Source: a virus. Taken from it: a stretch of 38,775 bases of DNA. The notes below the pieces were generated by a model. That model saw nothing but the letters and a program-made list of their open reading frames with translations, was not told the origin of the DNA and made no database searches. Location: IMG/VR virus record IMGVR_UViG_3300037486_000048, positions 1 to 38,775 of that record, one strand, 5' to 3'. Position numbers and translations under genes: made by a program. This document shows, in pieces, positions 1 to 6,995 of this stretch (position 1 is its first letter; each line of letters begins with the position of its first letter).

Positions 1-120
1 CGCCAGCACCCGCAGCGCCAGCCGGATGCGGGCGCGTATTGCGTAGAGCCGAAGGTGATCCGGCGACCTAAGCGCCAGCATCGTTTCGTACTCCTCAAGT
101 TGATCCGCAGCATCTCCCAT
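1..120 (-). CDS. Partial small helical protein, runs off the left edge
   Basis: An ATG at 120 opens a frame that stays open for 40 codons to the window edge, so only the N-terminal part is visible. It begins MGDAADQLEEYETMLALR and is predicted to be mostly alpha-helical, acidic first and then Arg-rich. The start lies three bases after the stop of the preceding small membrane peptide, which fits the packed operon. No function is recognisable. Confidence 0.5.
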   Translation of the reverse strand, partial: MGDAADQLEEYETMLALRSPDHLRLYAIRARIRLALRVLA

Positions 121-123
121 CGC

Positions 124-216
124 TTACCCCCTATCCTTCAGCCGGAACAGGCTGCCGACCGCGATCCCAAGAGCAACTTCCACAATGATCACCAACGCGA
201 TCATCAGCGCCGTCAT
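124..216 (-). CDS. Tiny single-span membrane peptide (30 aa)
   Basis: A 30-residue ORF starting MTALMIALVIIVEVALGIAV and ending in a basic tail (FRLKDRG). Residues 3-24 form one continuous hydrophobic stretch long enough to span a membrane. A purine-rich GGAAGGAG ribosome site lies about six bases before the ATG, and the stop is three bases before the next start. Small membrane peptides are common in phage operons, as holin-like, signalling or exclusion proteins, but nothing here decides the role. Confidence 0.5.
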   Translation of the reverse strand: MTALMIALVIIVEVALGIAVGSLFRLKDRG

Positions 217-231
217 TTCTTCTCCTTCCCA

Positions 232-366
232 TCAGAATCGCCCTAATGGGCGAAATCTCTCTGGATTCGCCTTCTTGGGCGACACGGCCCCACCGGGGCG
301 CACAGGGATCACCCCGGTTTCGCCCGAACCCGACGAACGGACGCCGGGGCCGCTGCCAACGATCAC
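232..366 (-). CDS. Small Gly/Pro-rich protein (44 aa), GTG start overlapping upstream stop
   Basis: A GTG at 366 overlaps the TGA of the upstream gene in a GTGA junction, as elsewhere in this operon. The product begins (M)IVGSGPGVRSSGSGETG and ends with a basic segment (KKANPERFRPLGRF). It has no membrane segment or recognisable domain and looks disordered. Support comes from the coupled start and from filling an otherwise empty gap; the ribosome site is weak (GAGG about 13 bases upstream), so it could be spurious. Confidence 0.35.
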   Translation of the reverse strand: MIVGSGPGVRSSGSGETGVIPVRPGGAVSPKKANPERFRPLGRF

Positions 367-911
367 ATCAACATCAACTGCCTCGGCTTCTGGCCAGGAA
401 ACGCAAGAGGCTTGCCCTCCTGGTACTGCTCTGGAAGGGCCGTCATGTCCAGTAGCGCGTCTATCGGAACCCAATAGCACGGGTGCTGCTTCCTTTTGCG
501 AACGCCCCACCAGTGCTTGCGCATACAGTCCTTGCCGAGAAGCCACCCACGGATCGCCAACTTCTTCGACGGATCCTGCTCTCCGGTCACAAGGATGAAC
601 GGGTGATCCAGCCGGTCATCTTCATGGACTAGCAGACAACCCATGTCGTGAATCGTGTGACGGACCTGGAGACACTCCCCAACATCGACCTTCACCATCT
701 CTCCTAAGGCGTGCCACTCCAGATCGAAGTACTCTGCGACTAGGGCTTCGGCACAGCATGACAGGATGTCTGTCTCCAGATCCTTCTCCATGCCGTGCCG
801 ATCCTTAGTTCCGCGACCGACGTGTTTCTCGTACCGTTTCCTTCCGACCCACTCCGCGTAGCGTCGGAGTTCTGGAGACAGTTCCAGTCGGATCGGAACC
901 GGCCCTCTCAT
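363..911 (-). CDS. Conserved-looking phage protein, possibly PD-(D/E)XK-like
   Basis: A 182-residue protein starting MRGPVPIRLELSPELRRYAE. The ATG overlaps the upstream stop by one base (TGATG); a GTG one codon earlier is also possible. The segment KDLETDILSCCAEALVAEY is followed by VDVGECLQVRHTIHD and by two beta-like strands (CLLVHEDD, PFILVTGE). That order, a helix with Glu and then Asp and Gln-Val-Arg on adjacent strands, resembles degenerate PD-(D/E)XK nucleases, but the catalytic Lys is not clear. The fold suggestion is inference. It follows the ParB-like genes. Confidence 0.6.
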   Translation of the reverse strand: MRGPVPIRLELSPELRRYAEWVGRKRYEKHVGRGTKDRHGMEKDLETDILSCCAEALVAEYFDLEWHALGEMVKVDVGECLQVRHTIHDMGCLLVHEDDRLDHPFILVTGEQDPSKKLAIRGWLLGKDCMRKHWWGVRKRKQHPCYWVPIDALLDMTALPEQYQEGKPLAFPGQKPRQLMLM

Positions 912-1747
912 CACTTCACCTTTGCTACCTTGCGGACTTCCTGCTTCACGTTGGTCCGATTCACCCGTTCGTGCGCGCGCTTGGCTTCACCGGCGTTGTG
1001 CTTGATTGCAAGCCTCCCGGCCTGCCGGTGGTAGTTGTAGGCCGCGTCGATGGAGTCGATGTAGAGGTCCACGGTCACACAATGCTCCAGCATCGACGGG
1101 CGCATGCGGACTTGCTTCAGGAAGTGCGCAGCTTCGAACCCCGGAGTTGCCATCGCCCACCGCATCGCCGTACAGAAGTTCGTGCTCTTAGCGAACTCCA
1201 CTCCGGCCTCCTTCAATCCGTTGAGGAGTCTCACCAGCCGATCGGCCTTCTCGGGGTTGCCCATCTTGAAGGTCCCGTCCTTCAGGTGCTGGCTCACGCT
1301 TCCCCTTCCCGCGCAGTTCATCATCGACAGCGCGAAGCCTAGCGGGAGTGCCGTGGGTTCGTACCACTTTTCGAACTTTTCGATCTCAGGATGGTGATGC
1401 TTGGCGCGCGCCTGAAGCCAGTTCTTCAGCGACCACGCCTTCTGCGTACCCTGGAGATCGTAGATGTCGATGTCTTCGGTCTCCACGATGTAGGCGACCG
1501 GAACCTTGAGTTTCTCGGCGTATGAGAGTCTGCGATGTCCGTCTTTGACGATGAACTTGTTGTACTTCGCTCCGACCTTCCAGTCAGGATTACGCATGAC
1601 GTGGATCGCGCACGATGCTCGGAATCCGTGTTTCTGGATAGACTCAACCAGGTGGTCGTCGTTGAAAACCATCCGGTTGTGAACAGTCTTCTTGAAGATG
1701 TTGTAGTCCCTGGTCCAGTAGATCGTGTCCTTATCCTTCGTTCTCAT
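911..1747 (-). CDS. ParB-like N-terminal domain protein
   Basis: A 278-residue protein. Residues about 25-90 look like a ParB/sulfiredoxin domain: a 'which sites' helix (DDHLVESIQKHGF), then strands ending in the ParB-box-like KDGHRRLSYAEKLKVPVAYIV. In true ParB this box binds CTP or phosphate; phage relatives may be nucleases, ATPases or regulators. The remaining ~185 residues are helical and Lys/Arg-rich at the C-terminus (KQEVRKVAKVK), fitting nucleic-acid binding. It overlaps the preceding ParB-like gene by 17 bases, so the two are probably co-translated. No parA-like gene is visible, so plasmid-type partition is unproven. Confidence 0.75.
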   Translation of the reverse strand: MRTKDKDTIYWTRDYNIFKKTVHNRMVFNDDHLVESIQKHGFRASCAIHVMRNPDWKVGAKYNKFIVKDGHRRLSYAEKLKVPVAYIVETEDIDIYDLQGTQKAWSLKNWLQARAKHHHPEIEKFEKWYEPTALPLGFALSMMNCAGRGSVSQHLKDGTFKMGNPEKADRLVRLLNGLKEAGVEFAKSTNFCTAMRWAMATPGFEAAHFLKQVRMRPSMLEHCVTVDLYIDSIDAAYNYHRQAGRLAIKHNAGEAKRAHERVNRTNVKQEVRKVAKVK

Positions 1748-2435
1748 CGAGCCACCCCCTTAGTATTGCCCATCCTTCTGCTCGTTCTGGATCGTCCAGT
1801 GGGACCGTTGCCATCATGGCAATCGCCTCTCTCGCCCGATCTATGCCGATGGCCTTCAGCCGACGAGCCTCCTCTCGCTTCGCCTTGGCCTTGTTCTTCC
1901 TGCTCCGCTTCCCCTCTGCCGGATGCTGCTTGCCATCACGGCCGGTGCGCGTTTTCCGCTTCGGACCGCCCGCATCTTCCTTTCCGCGTGCGGGTTGAGT
2001 GGTACCTGTCATTTTGACAAGTTGATCCCTATACGACCTGACCGTGTTCACGCTCACCGCACACACTTCCGCAACTGCCACGTTGGACCAGTCGGAGAAC
2101 TCCCGCAGGGCGATCTCGACGCAACGGTGCTTATCTACGTTGGTCCGCCTGACTCCGTGGGCTGCGTTGCAGTTCAGAGCGAACTTGACCGCTTCTGACC
2201 TGCCGCCTTGATGCAAGTTGGCTTCGATCACCCTCAGCGCGGCGTTGTCTGCGGCAGAGACCCGGTGCCAGCCGTCACCGATCCAGCACTCCTTATCGGT
2301 TCCGAACAGGTCCACCGGAGGAAACTCGCCACCTGCCAGCATCGCTTCCGCGTAGTCGTTGATCGCTTCGATGTTCAGTTTGGCGCGGCAGCAGATCGAC
2401 TTGTCCATGACGATTGACTTCAGGTTCACCTTCAC
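1731..2435 (-). CDS. Second ParB-like protein with helix-turn-helix and basic tail
   Basis: A 234-residue protein. The N-terminal third carries a ParB-type core (NIEAINDYAEAMLAGGEFPP, then CWIGDGWHRVSAADNA, where GWHRVSAA matches the ParB box). Residues about 115-145 look like a helix-turn-helix (SNVAVAEVCAVSVNTVRSYR), the usual ParB position for one. A Lys/Arg-rich linker (GKRSRKNKAKAKREEARRLK) and an acidic C-terminus follow. The ATG overlaps the upstream stop in an ATGA. With its neighbour it makes an unusual tandem pair of divergent ParB-like proteins beside recombination genes. Confidence 0.75.
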   Translation of the reverse strand: MKVNLKSIVMDKSICCRAKLNIEAINDYAEAMLAGGEFPPVDLFGTDKECWIGDGWHRVSAADNAALRVIEANLHQGGRSEAVKFALNCNAAHGVRRTNVDKHRCVEIALREFSDWSNVAVAEVCAVSVNTVRSYRDQLVKMTGTTQPARGKEDAGGPKRKTRTGRDGKQHPAEGKRSRKNKAKAKREEARRLKAIGIDRAREAIAMMATVPLDDPERAEGWAILRGWLDENEG

Positions 2436-2779
2436 GGTTCACCGCCGTTCTTCCGATCTGCCCGGAACATCTGGTACTCCGTAGCCCTCGGATGCGTGCC
2501 CTGGATCTGCCTGCACTCGATCCTTACCTTCGGACACCGCTTCCGAAGTTCCGATATGCGCGCCGTGAAGCTCTGCGCCTGACCTTCTCCTGCTCTTGAA
2601 TGGGACGCCAGATCAACCCGCGTGTGAGTCTTGAAGTCCTGCAAGACTTCGAGAAGGCTGACGTCCGAACCCCGAAGTCGATCCAGGTCCAGGTCATCGA
2701 GGAATGGCATCCGTCTCAGTCTCTTGCGCTTCGCCGTGTTCATAACGTCAGAGATCATGCTGTTACCCCATCTCATCAT
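2432..2779 (-). CDS. Small basic protein with possible winged-helix segment
   Basis: A 115-residue basic protein. The middle (RAGEGQAQSFTARISELRKR) resembles the recognition-helix region of small phage winged-helix proteins, and the C-terminal part (VRIECRQI, ATEYQMFRADR) could be the wing strands. DNA binding is inference. The ATG overlaps the stop of a 26-codon ORF (ATGA), and its own stop overlaps the next ParB-like gene. A second ATG at codon 2 is also available. Confidence 0.55.
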   Translation of the reverse strand: MMRWGNSMISDVMNTAKRKRLRRMPFLDDLDLDRLRGSDVSLLEVLQDFKTHTRVDLASHSRAGEGQAQSFTARISELRKRCPKVRIECRQIQGTHPRATEYQMFRADRKNGGEP

Positions 2780-2856
2780 ACCGCCTCGGAAGCATCCTTG
2801 TCGAAGATTGCCCTAACCGTGTCTGTGACCCCTTTGCGATACAGCAACCTCATCAT
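2776..2856 (-). CDS. Tiny basic peptide ORF (26 aa)
   Basis: Tandem ATGs at 2856 and 2853 open a 26-codon frame (MMRLLYRKGVTDTVRAIF, ending DASEAV). A GGGGGAT sits just upstream as a possible ribosome site, and the TGA overlaps the next gene's ATG in an ATGA junction. It fills most of the gap after the putative annealing protein. It may be a real micro-protein or a leader that couples translation. No function is recognisable. Confidence 0.4.
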   Translation of the reverse strand: MMRLLYRKGVTDTVRAIFDKDASEAV

Positions 2857-2875
2857 ATCCCCCAGACGTCATGTG

Positions 2876-3844
2876 CTACTCCTCCGCTTGCGATATTTCG
2901 AGGATGTCGCGGAACCCGCGTTCGTTCAGATCGAACGTGAGCCGTACGGCCGTGTTCGTCGCCTTGGCATGCTGGGCGAACTCATGGATCTTCGTGTCGA
3001 AGCTGTTGAACCACTCACCCTTGACCTTCATGCCGTAGCGCGTGCCCCTCTCCATCTTCCTCGGAGCGGCCAGCGCCTCGATCTGTCCGACCACCGTGCC
3101 CGGCGCACCGCGAGGCGGTAGGCCGTCATCCGACGCCGCGAACTCTGGCGGATCCTCGCTGACCGTCGGCACCGGAACCTTCGCCTTCGGTTCGGCCACT
3201 GGGGGCCGCTCGACCTTCGCGGCACCTGCGATCACCTCGGTCATGTCCTCGATGTCCTGCGTGAAGATGTCGCTCGCGGCAGTTGCAGTCAGGACCGCGT
3301 CGACGTGTGCCCGCTTCTTCGCCATCTTCAGGATCGTGTTCAGGTAGTCCGCAGGGTTGTCATGTTCGACGCGGTGGTAGATGTGCCAACCACCGGCCTT
3401 CGTCTTGCGCGGCACGAACGTCGATCCACCCAGGATCTGCGGATCGCGCGTGTCCCAGTACTCTCTCGGCACTTCCGCCCCGGTATCCTCCCAACGGTAG
3501 CGGTACTTGCCCTCCATCGTCGATCCGGCACCGAGTCCCTGCCCCACGGTCTGCCCGGTCGGGATGAACCGCAGCGTACAGCGGACTTGGTACTCTCGGT
3601 GACATCCGGGGTGGTCCCGCGCCTCGACCTCGTACTCGGGCGCGAGACGGAACATCATGCTGATCTTCTCTGCACCCGGCTTCAGCAGCGTCGGCTTGTC
3701 TCCCGTTCCCGGTACGACGCCGAAGTGCTGCCCCTCCTGCATCGCTCCGCGCATCAACTCCTGGATCGAGCGGATCTGCTCCCGGACCTCTGCTATGCTC
3801 AGTCGCGTAGGCTCCGCACTCAACACAGCCAACTCCTCACTCAT
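2876..3844 (-). CDS. Putative recombination / single-strand annealing-type protein
   Basis: A 322-residue protein; the ATG at 3844 (MSEELAVLSAEP) has a GGAGG nine bases upstream. Residues about 20-200 contain an initial helix (VREQIRSIQELMRGAMQEGQ), then LLKPGAEKISMMFRLAP, VGQGLGAGSTMEGKYRYRW and DYLNTILKMAKKRAHVDAVL. This pattern occurs in phage proteins encoded with exonucleases and has a Rad52/RecT/ERF-like flavour; membership is by resemblance only. A Pro-rich linker leads to a C-terminal beta-rich region that could be an OB-type fold. It follows the nuclease and coiled-coil genes, supporting a recombination cassette. Confidence 0.6.
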   Translation of the reverse strand: MSEELAVLSAEPTRLSIAEVREQIRSIQELMRGAMQEGQHFGVVPGTGDKPTLLKPGAEKISMMFRLAPEYEVEARDHPGCHREYQVRCTLRFIPTGQTVGQGLGAGSTMEGKYRYRWEDTGAEVPREYWDTRDPQILGGSTFVPRKTKAGGWHIYHRVEHDNPADYLNTILKMAKKRAHVDAVLTATAASDIFTQDIEDMTEVIAGAAKVERPPVAEPKAKVPVPTVSEDPPEFAASDDGLPPRGAPGTVVGQIEALAAPRKMERGTRYGMKVKGEWFNSFDTKIHEFAQHAKATNTAVRLTFDLNERGFRDILEISQAEE

Positions 3845-3860
3845 CTTCCCGGCCTCCTTC

Positions 3861-4544
3861 CTACCTTGCACCGATTGACAGGACGTCCCTGCTCACGAAC
3901 TGCACGCCGGGGATCGCGATGGTCCCCTTCGTAGCTCGCGCCAGGGCGTCGGCTACCTTCTGATCCATCATCACCAGCGACGCGGCAGGGCTTGTCGGTC
4001 CATCCTTCGCGGCGGCGGCGATCAACTCCGTCTTGTTCGCCAGCACCGCCGACCACGCCTTGCGTGACGTGGCGGCTGCGTCGGCCGTCACGGAGATGAC
4101 AGGAGCCACGACGGACGCCGCAGCCTCCAGCCGCTCGGCCTTCAACTCTGGGGTCTTCAGCTTCTCGGCCTCCCGTTCTAGCCGCTCCCGTTCCTTCCGC
4201 GCCTGCTCGTCCGCGATTGCCTGCAACCGCTTCCGCTCTGCTTCCGCCTTCGCTCGTTCCTCGGCCTGCCAGATTGCTACGCGGTTCTTGACGATCCTCT
4301 CTGCCGAGTCGATCACTTCCGTTCCTGCCTTCCGCCGCTCATACGCGGCATCCATGGCAGTCCGCATCGGTCGCGTGATCGTGTCCCAGTAGTCCATCCA
4401 CTTCTTGCGCAGTCCCTTCGCCTGCGCGATCTTCTCGACCGCCACGTCAGCGTCGTCTTTCGTGACTATCGCCAGTCCCTTCGCCCAGGTCAGAAGCGTC
4501 CGCGATTCCTCCTGGATCACCTCAAGCTCAACCGACTCGCTCAC
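3861..4544 (-). CDS. Coiled-coil protein of the recombination cassette
   Basis: A 227-residue protein from a GTG at 4544 (V/MSESVELEVIQEESRTLL) that overlaps the nuclease stop as GTGA, with GGAGGG as ribosome site. Residues about 95-145 form a strongly charged helix (ERAKAEAERKRLQAIADEQA), a long coiled coil. An Ala-rich stretch and a small C-terminal domain (KATKGTIAIPGVQFVSRDVL region) follow. Similar coiled-coil proteins occur beside phage annealing proteins and RecB-like nucleases, where the role is unclear. I treat the function as unknown. Confidence 0.7.
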   Translation of the reverse strand: MSESVELEVIQEESRTLLTWAKGLAIVTKDDADVAVEKIAQAKGLRKKWMDYWDTITRPMRTAMDAAYERRKAGTEVIDSAERIVKNRVAIWQAEERAKAEAERKRLQAIADEQARKERERLEREAEKLKTPELKAERLEAAASVVAPVISVTADAAATSRKAWSAVLANKTELIAAAAKDGPTSPAASLVMMDQKVADALARATKGTIAIPGVQFVSRDVLSIGAR

Positions 4545-5125
4545 TTCCCGACCCTCCCTTGGTACAGGAACCCGTAGATGGATAGGCACGCCATGAACAG
4601 ACCGCGCGCCCTCCTGACGTCGTACTTCTCGATGGACCAAGACGTGCGGTTCAGGCGGATCGCTCCACACTCGCGTACCTTGATCCCAAGGTCGGTCTCG
4701 ATCAGCCAGGCGTATCCGCCAAGCTGTATCTCTGCCGCCGCGTGTACCGATCCAGTCTTCCAGTCCCACAGTCTGTGGTGAACGTCCAACGCGTCGAATC
4801 GTCCGGCATACATCCGAACGGGATCGCACACGAACGTCTCGGTCATCTTCGGAACTATCCCCAACGCCACCCTAGCTGCCTGAGCCTGCTCGACGTATCC
4901 CATGATCTCAGGATCGACGGTTGCCGGATCCAGGCATCCGGCCAGCAGGAGTTCTACCGCTTCGTGTACGGCCTTCCCCCTCTGCAAGTACCACTCGTCC
5001 ACCACGAACTTGATTGGCAGTACTGCACCAACGATGCCAGTTACGCTCGGAACCTTCCTGCCGTCGATGAAGTAGCTGTGAGTCTTGTCGTCGTACTCCA
5101 GCTTCACGTCGGGCTTCTTGATCAC
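4541..5125 (-). CDS. PD-(D/E)XK superfamily exonuclease (RecB/Cas4-like)
   Basis: A 194-residue protein with the full motif set of RecB-like PD-(D/E)XK nucleases: QRGKAVHEAVELLLAG around residues 48-63 (His54), Asp111 in YAGRFDAL, Asp121 and Lys123 in LWDWKTG, and the downstream QLGGYAW helix (Gln134, Tyr138). These residues bind a metal ion and cut DNA. With the annealing-type protein two genes downstream it probably processes double-strand ends for phage recombination. Its ATG overlaps the stop of the PadR-like gene (ATGA), so both are translated together. Confidence 0.85.
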   Translation of the reverse strand: MIKKPDVKLEYDDKTHSYFIDGRKVPSVTGIVGAVLPIKFVVDEWYLQRGKAVHEAVELLLAGCLDPATVDPEIMGYVEQAQAARVALGIVPKMTETFVCDPVRMYAGRFDALDVHHRLWDWKTGSVHAAAEIQLGGYAWLIETDLGIKVRECGAIRLNRTSWSIEKYDVRRARGLFMACLSIYGFLYQGRVGK

Positions 5126-5424
5126 TTGATCGCTCCCTCCCTCGTCGTGGACTCGGACATGCCAGACGTCTGAAGCGAGCGAATACCCCTGTCCGTTACG
5201 CAGTAGATCCTGCGCGGCTGACCCTGCTCGTTGGCCTTCCTTCTGCGTACCTTCGACGTGACCAGCCCACCTCTCTCCAACTGCTTCAGCGCCCGATACG
5301 ACTGCCCGAGTTTCAACCGCCTTCCCATCTTCTCGACCTCATCCTCGATCCGCAGAGCGTAAGCGTTGTCCCTCAACACCAGGATCGCTCGCAAGATCAT
5401 CAACTGCACGACTCCCGCAACCAT
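5122..5424 (-). CDS. PadR-like winged-helix transcriptional regulator
   Basis: The ATG at 5424 (MVAGVVQLMILRAILVLRD) has a GAGAGGAG ribosome site; a GTG at 5496 would add 24 residues without support. The 100-residue product shows the PadR/MarR pattern: a first helix, a second with NAYALRIEDEVE, a recognition helix (LGQSYRALKQLERGGLV) and wing strands (RRIYCVTDRGIRSL). It heads the recombination operon and is preceded by an AT-rich spacer with a perfect palindrome and 11-bp repeats, so it may bind there and control its own operon. That link is inference. Confidence 0.7.
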   Translation of the reverse strand: MVAGVVQLMILRAILVLRDNAYALRIEDEVEKMGRRLKLGQSYRALKQLERGGLVTSKVRRRKANEQGQPRRIYCVTDRGIRSLQTSGMSESTTREGAIK

Positions 5425-5510
5425 GGCTTCTCCTCTCGTTGCTCGGCCCCATCCGACCTCGGCACCATAATCCAAGCAATAACCCCCGTCTATCACATTC
5501 TGATTAAGAG

Positions 5511-5524
5511 AACTCTTAAGAGTT
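5511..5524. promoter_or_regulatory. Perfect 14-bp palindrome within TTAAG repeats, candidate operator
   Basis: AACTCTTAAGAGTT is a perfect 14-bp palindrome. It lies in an AT-rich patch (about 5500-5545) that repeats TTAAGA-type words about every 8-11 bases, including a second CTTAAG at 5529-5534. In a GC-rich genome this stands out. It is 87 bases upstream of the PadR-like start, the position expected of an autoregulatory operator. Confidence 0.5.
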
Positions 5525-5545
5525 AAGACTTAAGAATACATAAGA

Positions 5546-5588
5546 GGGGCTTCCAAGGGGCTTGGAAGGGGCTTGGAAGGGGCTTCGG
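5546..5588. repeat. Tandem 11-bp repeats GGGGCTTNNAA (about four units)
   Basis: Three full units, GGGGCTTCCAA, GGGGCTTGGAA and GGGGCTTGGAA, are followed by a partial GGGGCTTCGG. The 11-bp period is close to one DNA turn, so the units would face the same side of the helix. This fits iterated protein-binding sites, operator or origin iterons, in the spacer upstream of the PadR-like gene. Confidence 0.75.
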
Positions 5589-5677
5589 TGAATGGGACCG
5601 GGGAATCCGCCAAACCCTTTTGCTGCAAGGGTTTCGATGGCTCGGAGGGCATTGAGCGGCGGTCCCCGGTCCACCAA

Positions 5678-5698
5678 GGGGCTTCGAAGGGGCTTACC
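5678..5698. repeat. Second cluster of the 11-bp repeat (two units)
   Basis: GGGGCTTCGAA is followed directly by GGGGCTTACC, the same unit as the cluster 90 bases away. It abuts the stop of the 64-residue protein gene. Between the clusters (5589-5677) I see no convincing gene, only GC-rich sequence. Confidence 0.65.
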
Positions 5699-5888
5699 CT
5701 CCAGTACTGGCTTCACCACCCTCCCTGATCGCTTTCCACTCCGCAGACAGCGCGGTCAACGCGCGTCCCAGGTTCGGACTGTACCCGCGTGACTTCATGA
5801 CCGTCGCGATGGTCCTCGCGGCCAACTCCAGGGCATCGGCCTCGTTGACCACCTCGCCTTGCTCAGACAACCGGATCGTCGTCACCAT
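5694..5888 (-). CDS. Small hypothetical protein (64 aa)
   Basis: The ATG at 5888 (MVTTIRLSEQGEVVNEADAL) follows a GAGGA site and overlaps the upstream gene by 26 bases. The product is a short strand followed by helices (ELAARTIATVMKSRG, ALTALSAEWKAIREGGE). It resembles nothing I can name. It is the last gene before the repeat-rich spacer. Confidence 0.6.
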   Translation of the reverse strand: MVTTIRLSEQGEVVNEADALELAARTIATVMKSRGYSPNLGRALTALSAEWKAIREGGEASTGG

Positions 5889-6156
5889 CGTCCTGTCCTC
5901 CGGGTCCTCCGTCCAGTATCCACTCGCGTAGAGCGAGCAGGTCCCCACGTACCTGATTCAGCTTCGCCACGCGGTCCGCGTGTTCCTTCGTCGCTTCGTG
6001 GATCGCGTGCGGTCCCTTCGGGTAGTAGTCGCGTCCGTTGGGTGCCGTGTCGATCACGGCGCGGATCGCTGCCTCGACGGATTCCAGCGCAGCCGTGTAT
6101 CCGTCAATCAAACTCTCGGGACTCGTTCCGTTCAGGTGAACCGTCGGAAACTGCAT
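5863..6156 (-). CDS. Small acidic helical protein (97 aa)
   Basis: The ATG at 6156 (MQFPTVHLNGTSPESL) overlaps the upstream stop by one base (TGATG); GTG at 6159 is an alternative. The body is helical (YTAALESVEAAIRAVIDTA, ADRVAKLNQVRGDLLALREW) and ends in an Asp/Gly-rich acidic tail (GGQDDGDDDPVV). The heptad-like leucines suggest a coiled coil. The function is unknown. Confidence 0.6.
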   Translation of the reverse strand: MQFPTVHLNGTSPESLIDGYTAALESVEAAIRAVIDTAPNGRDYYPKGPHAIHEATKEHADRVAKLNQVRGDLLALREWILDGGPGGQDDGDDDPVV

Positions 6157-6404
6157 CACTTACCCCCTTCCTTCGGCGGCTGAAGCACGATCCAGCGTAT
6201 GCGTCCCATCGCGTACGAGACCGCCCTGCGGATCGCAACCTTCTGCGTGGCTCCACCGACACGATCACTGTCTGCACCGATGACGCTAACGTACCGGAAC
6301 CTCCACTTGCCGTCCTTCCGATACACCGTAATCGCTCGGACTGGAGTCGCCCATCCGATCTGCTCGACATCCTCGTCCGCCCCCTCGATCCATTGTGGCT
6401 TCAT
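6156..6404 (-). CDS. Small hypothetical protein (82 aa)
   Basis: The ATG at 6404 (MKPQWIEGADEDVEQIGWAT) has a GGAGG site and overlaps the upstream stop (ATGA). A beta-rich middle (VRAITVYRKDGKWRFRYVSV) is followed by a basic helix and the end WIVLQPPKEGGK. The pattern is that of a small all-beta phage protein. The function is unknown. Confidence 0.65.
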   Translation of the reverse strand: MKPQWIEGADEDVEQIGWATPVRAITVYRKDGKWRFRYVSVIGADSDRVGGATQKVAIRRAVSYAMGRIRWIVLQPPKEGGK

Positions 6405-6601
6405 GCACTTGCCTCCTTCTGGTCTACCGCCTGTCGGATCTCGGCTTCCAGCAGGCGTGCCCGGCCTTCGAACTCTGCCTTGCGCGCCATAGCCCACCGC
6501 GCCAGCTTCATGTCTCCGTCCGCGAACCATCGGTCGTGCTGGTCCTGCGCCTTGCGAACGTAGTACTGCGCACGACGAAGTTCCTCGTTCAGATCCCTCA
6601 C
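6401..6601 (-). CDS. Small charged coiled-coil protein (66 aa)
   Basis: The frame starts MRDLNEELRRAQYYVRKAQD and is helical throughout, with alternating charge and regular hydrophobic positions (ARLLEAEIRQAVDQK). It ends in an overlap with the next gene. It could form a coiled coil. No family is recognised. Confidence 0.6.
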   Translation of the reverse strand: MRDLNEELRRAQYYVRKAQDQHDRWFADGDMKLARWAMARKAEFEGRARLLEAEIRQAVDQKEASA

Positions 6602-6615
6602 GGCTACCTCCTTGT

Positions 6616-6993
6616 CTAGTAGGACGCGATGATGCGCGGGTTCTTCCCCTCGGCCTCCAGCCTCTCAATCAACTCCACGAAGTTTACGAATGACATGCAG
6701 ACAGGATCGTTTGGCATGACTTCATCGGCGTATACTTGACGCGCCCTGAGCATCACCGCCATGATCACCAGGGGCAACCGTTCGCGTAGCGTCGCGGCAG
6801 GGATCTTCACGCCACCCTCTGGACATCCGTCGTCGAACGCCTCTGGCATGAGTACGTGAGTCGCGTACGGTTCTCCGTGGTACGCCTAGCGCAAGTATCC
6901 GACGTGCCCGTGCACCGTCGAGAACCCGGTGTACTGCTTCTCCTCCTCGTACTTCGTCTGTCCATCCCATCTCGCGTAGACGTCGATTCCCAT
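6616..6993 (-). pseudogene. Phage protein interrupted by an in-frame amber codon
   Basis: From the ATG at 6993 (MGIDVYARWDGQTKYEEEKQ) the frame runs 35 codons to a TAG at 6886-6888. It then continues in the same frame as AYHGEPYATHVLMPEAFDDG to a normal stop at 6616. Both halves read as one 125-residue protein of a familiar phage type, in which GYLR is followed by Glu and AYHGEPYAT; GAG to TAG is one base change. Reinitiation at ATG 6849 would give only the C-terminal 77 residues. TAG ends other genes here, so whole-genome reassignment is unlikely. The cause may be a nonsense mutation, suppression or a sequencing error. Confidence 0.7.
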
Positions 6994-6995
6994 GA

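Noticed and set aside
5516-5719. 67-codon minus-strand ORF across the 11-bp repeats
   Set aside because: It depends on a GTG start overlapping the upstream gene end, its sequence is mostly repeat translation, and the region has stronger signals as a regulatory spacer.
6886-6888. Genome-wide TAG recoding as explanation of the amber codon
   Set aside because: TAG is used as the normal terminator of several genes here (for example at 8741 and in the gpG-like frame), and the only tRNA present has a CAU anticodon.
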